Origin: Theobroma cacao
Taxonomy: Eukaryota > Streptophyta > Magnoliopsida > Malvales > Malvaceae
Reading direction: 5' to 3'
DNA length: 64,000 nt
NCBI RefSeq assembly: GCF_000208745.1
Contig: NC_030852.1
Span: forward strand, 1,965,337 to 2,029,336
In this document: positions 60,401 to 64,000 of the stretch, piece by piece
How the letters are laid out: each line of letters opens with the position of its first letter
Position numbering within the stretch: position 1 is the stretch's first letter
The notes under the pieces: model-generated
Database searches by the model: none
The model's input: the letters and a program-made list of their open reading frames with translations, nothing else
What the model was told of the DNA's origin: nothing
Program-made: the position numbers and the translations under genes

Positions 60401-63400
60401 AATAATGATGTAAAAACCAGGGAATATGCTTTAAAAATTAGGCAAACAAGAAATTTCTACCATAATATACATCAGAACTGAACCATCACTAACAAATTCA
60501 TTTATGAAAGATAATTTTAAGAAAGAAGACATAGCATCACCACAGGCTCTGGTGGCTGATTGGTTGACCGAGACCGCTTCTTCAAAAATGCCTGAGTGTT
60601 GAAGGCCTGAGTGGCATTGTTTTCCTAACAAAGATCATTTCAACCAAGATACTCAGGTTAGGTTGGTCCAAACAGTAAATGCCAAACTCATACAAGATCA
60701 ATGACCAATTTTCGTACTATGAAATTGCGGTAGCCACCTAAGATTGAAGCAAAGAACTTTAGGAATATGAACCTGCGCATACAAACAATTTGCTTAACAC
60801 AATTAATTCTTCAAATTAATCAGATACGTAAATAAGAAGTCTTAAATCACAAGTTGAATATTGCACCATATACAAGATAAGCAATAAAAACCAAATTTCC
60901 GTAGAAGGTTAATCAAATGCATATCATAAATTTTTACAGCTTGGCTTTCAAATACAGAACAGAGAGAGAGAGAGAGAGAGAGAAAACAAAAACAAAAAAC
61001 ATGGTGAGAATCAGAAGATGCCTGGAGAGAAATAGAGTCAACTGGGAAAGGTAGGGATAGAATCAAGAGGCAAATATCTCAATACTCAAACTATTCAAAT
61101 CACAATAATTCATAATACCAGCTCCTCAAAAAAATTAACCAACCAAAGACTTATAGATACAAGACATAAAAGCCTTAGATAAAGCCAAACTTCCAAATAT
61201 TCCTACTTAAAAATAAACCCTAAAGCCAGTCCTCCACTAAGAGAAATGAACTACAAAAAGTTTTGTAGCAACAGAAAAATTACCATGGGCAATTATTTCT
61301 GTTGATGTCATACTTACATTCCACCAGGAAGGTAATGTTCCAAAACAAGAATAGCTCAAGCAATCACGTAAATGTCCGATAGAAAATTTTTGCCAGTACA
61401 TAAGGTGAAACTTAATGTTATTCAAGCAATGTCTTAAGTTGCAGTCCATACAACTATTCCTTCAATAATATTGATTTAAACGAATACAGCCACAGAAAAT
61501 CTTTCTCATTTTGTCAATTATCTGAAATCATTACCAAAAAGAAGCCATCAATTCAGTTTTTGTCTCAAATTACAAAGGCAGAGTTTGAGGTACATGCAAA
61601 AATAATGTGTATCAATAAAGGAGATAGCTAACTAAGTAAATATATAGTGGTCATTCACACATCTACAGAGAGAGAGAGAAAGAAGAGAGCCACATGATAA
61701 TTTCAAACATTAATAATGCAGTCTGAATCAACATACATGAAAGCTCAGATAATAAGATCAAGCATAACCAGCATGGGATAACTTTTCCAAGATAATAATG
61801 TAATTTGATATTTCTCTTTTTCTTGCCATAGTACCCCTTTTCACCTCTACAAGTAAAATGAGAATGAAAAATGAACATATGCACTCCACTTCATAAAAGC
61901 AACAATCCAAACCAAATATCATAAAACAAGACTTTTGCAGTTTAAAACAGAGAAAACAGATAGAAACTGGTTACAATCTTGTCAAGAAAACAATATGAGA
62001 GAATCTTCACAACAAGATATGTCAATGCACTTAGTATAGAATACTTGCTATAGGAATGTAATATATACTTCATAACATTTCATGTGGCATCCAAGTATCA
62101 CCTAAGCTGAAGGTCATGATCCTCTCCCCAAGGCTTGTTGCTGATTTTAAAATTTTGATCTGATGAACCACATAAATCAGCCTTCATCTGATCTATACCC
62201 ACCACATTTGGATACAACAATTTCAGTATTTCACCACGCAACAAACTTAATTCTGGGTCGGGAATTGGTGGTATTTCTTCTGTCGTGGTGATTTGGTTAA
62301 ACTCAAGATCCACAACAACTACCTACAACATAAGTCAAGGGAAAAAGAAGCTTAAAATATAAAATTAAAAGTTTCAATGTCAAGAAGATAAATTCTACAC
62401 TGAAATCAGTTACTAAATATTAGGTAGCAAATTTTTAAGCTCAAAAATCTTATGGAAAATCATCTGCTTGAGATATTCTAATTTTCAGGATCTCATAGAT
62501 GCATAGAGAGCAAACATGATATTATGAGTATAGTAATGCCTAGAAATAATCCCAGAGATAGGAGCTGGATCCAAAGTGCCACAAGGACTTGGTCCACATT
62601 GCTCCATTTTGTGATTTCCCCTTTTTAAGAAATAAAATGGAAAGGGAAGGGGCAGAGGAAAGAAGAGGTATGGCGTTGTAAGATCTTGAAAAAGAAGCCT
62701 AGAAAAGGAAATGACGTTGGGATGAGTGTCTGAAATTCTAAGTTACCCCATTTATGCTGCATTGGAACAAAAGAAAATTTCCCAGGAGAGAGAGATAAAC
62801 AAAGCACTAAATATTCTCAGGCATAAGACATCAAACATTCACCATCACCATGCTTTTGGTAAATACATGAAGTTTCTAGATTGGTAACTTGGCCACCTTA
62901 ATTCTCATTGCAAGTGAATAGGGATTATTCTTTAGATAAAATAACTTCACTTCATGTATCCTGAATATGTATAAACACATATGAGTGATCCTATGTTATA
63001 TAATGCAATATCTTTTGCCATCAATCAGTTAAGTAGTTATCTACAAGAAGGATTAATTTAACGAAAAGCAACCATTTAATTATTACAACTAATGACGAGC
63101 TCCCATGATTTTGATATTCAGCTTGACATCCAAAATCTTATAAATTGAAAATCAGATATGTAAATTATAGACTTAATTTGTAAACAGATAAGGCAATTGT
63201 TGACTAAAAAGAAGCCAGACGACCCAGAATCACAGAAAGAAACTTGCTTCGTAGCTCCCAATCATGGTATTTTTCAATGCTGTGAGTCTAAAATCAAGCA
63301 AAAGTTGTGAAATGAGTACTCTGCTAGCTGTTTCCACAATGACTAAAAGTCTTAGATACCTGTTGCCCGTTCAACAAGCAGAAATAAATGAATTCCAAAG

Positions 63401-64000
63401 TGTTTTGCAAAGTCATTTGTCCTTTTTAATACAAGGGAGAGTGCTACAGTTCAAAACTGGGATCTCAATCCAAACCCCACCCCACTGTGGGTTCAGCAAG
63501 GTCATTTACGAAATGAGTTAAGATGGGAAATATTGGGAAGCAACAATAATAATTGAGAGCAGCATGCAATAACAAATCATATACAAATACTACAGAAACA
63601 AACAGAAAACAGTGAAAAAGAACACAAACGTAATAAATACTGAAGTTCATGCAAACTACTTACACCATCCATAACAAGATTTGATGTATCAACACCTGAA
63701 TGGAGACCCATCATGTATGGTGTAGGAGCGTCAATGTAGTCTACTCCACTGAAAAACAGTAATGGAATGTAGACATGCTTCAGCACGAAAAAAAGTTCAT
63801 GAATTAGATTATAGTTTACAAATCACTCAAACAAAAAAAAAACACTCAGCAGTGGCTTATCTAAATATATGAAAAGGGAAACGATGAAAGGTTAGCTGTG
63901 ATTTTATCCATCATACAGCAGATAGTACCTACCAGTTTTTAATTAATTAAAAGAACAGTGAGTTGAATGTATAAAGCTTACCTGCCACCGAAATGGATAA
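48435..64000 (-). CDS. SCD1: SCD1-like DENN and WD40 protein, N-terminus off window
   Basis: 26 exons on the minus strand, in coding order: 64000-63982 (partial), 63777-63664, 62322-62102, 60772-60718, 60624-60541, 59535-59340, 59219-59090, 59007-58977, 58876-58832, 58227-58152, 58037-57964, 57885-57835, 57530-57373, 57112-57065, 55816-55759, 55655-55572, 53199-52938, 52843-52653, 51809-51745, 51613-51490, 50345-50164, 50066-49995, 49893-49733, 49582-49541, 49332-49124, 48530-48435. All phases agree, giving about 948 residues to TAA (48435-48437). Visible residues 1 to about 115 are DENN core (HVYIPLLFFSGVDYIDAPTP, PELSLLRGEILKLLYPNVVG). A helical middle follows (RAAERERMVLDIKVKLQ, WEGYFDYLMEQ). 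From about 585 on there are WD40 repeats (FFISGSTDCSVKIWDPSLRG, VVSGSDDQSVIVWD, VLTSAHDGTVKMWD, TGSDDWTARVWSVSRG, ending LRLWEATINI). In Arabidopsis, SCD1 (STOMATAL CYTOKINESIS DEFECTIVE 1) acts with SCD2 and RABE1 GTPases in exocytosis, clathrin-linked endocytosis and cytokinesis. About 240 residues are missing at the N-terminus because the window ends. Confidence 0.95.
53200..55571 (-). other. Largest SCD1 intron seen (2.4 kb)
   Basis: Separates the exon ending YNIGYKLL from the exon starting IKLRGLLSHIQQLR. Both splice sites are consensus (GTAAGT and CTTCAG on the minus strand). It holds a GA microsatellite (about 53349-53362) and AT-rich sequence. No TE or gene is visible. Confidence 0.75.
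60961..60982. repeat. AG dinucleotide microsatellite in an SCD1 intron
   Basis: An uninterrupted run of about 11 AG units inside the 1.3-kb intron between exons 62322-62102 and 60772-60718. Smaller AC (about 49931-49943) and GA (about 61666-61680) runs occur in other introns. Confidence 0.85.

Noticed and set aside
61237..61449. Apparent minus-strand frame in an SCD1 intron
   Set aside because: The exon needed between QLR and ENNATQAF is found at 60718-60772 with correct phases (FIFLKFFASILGGYRNFI), so this frame is intronic noise.
63664..63748. Shorter SCD1 exon starting at 63748 (after TTTTTCAG)
   Set aside because: The frame upstream, HVYIPLLFFS, is family sequence, and an acceptor at 63777/63778 joins in phase to the partial exon ending PFRWQ. 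The TTTTTCAG is therefore inside the exon.
1..64000. CRISPR arrays, bacterial operons, tRNA or rRNA genes
   Set aside because: No spaced direct-repeat array, Shine-Dalgarno-linked gene string, cloverleaf or rRNA sequence was recognised by eye. A tRNAscan run could still find something missed.

Overview
This window is nuclear DNA of a flowering plant, most likely a eudicot. The protein-coding genes are split by GT-AG introns, the background is very AT-rich, LTR retrotransposons are nested in one another, and the recognisable genes are plant families (PLAC8/PLANT CADMIUM RESISTANCE and the DENN-WD40 protein SCD1). The species cannot be fixed from the sequence; a rosid is a guess. Nothing bacterial, organellar or CRISPR-like was seen.

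Layout. 1-1526: non-coding flank with a 70-bp tandem repeat and two adjacent perfect hairpins. 1527-10599: an old Gypsy-like element with very long LTRs, a tRNA-iMet-type primer site and almost no coding capacity (LARD-like). 10600-22936: a decayed duplicate ('copy A') of the gene pair found intact at 40.8-44.3 kb. It holds an orphan last exon of a PLAC8 gene and a broken copy of an unrecognised gene. Copy A also carries a 2.46-kb tandem duplication. Its left unit received a Copia-type solo LTR (13570-18673, target duplication GAGGA), which itself received a Gypsy-type solo LTR (15100-18443, target duplication ATAAA). 22937-25078: AT-rich spacer with a 246-bp direct repeat joined at an N, then a promoter. 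25079-27138: PLAC8 gene A, which has a one-base frameshift near its C-terminus. 27139-38835: TE island. A LINE fragment on the minus strand is split by an 8.2-kb Ty1/copia element (TSD TTCCC). That element carries an internal tandem duplication giving the order IN-RT-IN-RT, and a second, internally deleted copia (33783-35803, TSD CTTTG). 39131-41433: intact PLAC8 gene B. 42170-46484: an unrecognised gene whose exons 1 (3' part), 2 and 3 are tandemly duplicated, all in phase 0. 48435-64000 (minus): SCD1, 26 exons visible, N-terminus beyond the right edge.

How the genes relate. PLAC8 A and B are paralogues with identical intron positions and the same 72- and 213-bp central exons. PLAC8 B and the unknown gene are adjacent and were duplicated together; copy A is the degenerated sister of that block. 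SCD1 is an unrelated single gene pointing towards them. No operon-like or novel enzymatic system is apparent. The most interesting content is structural: a symmetric in-frame exon duplication, datable nested insertions with intact target duplications, and a shuffled copia polyprotein. Exon boundaries were derived by hand from splice consensus, reading frame and family resemblance; no alignment or transcript data were available.
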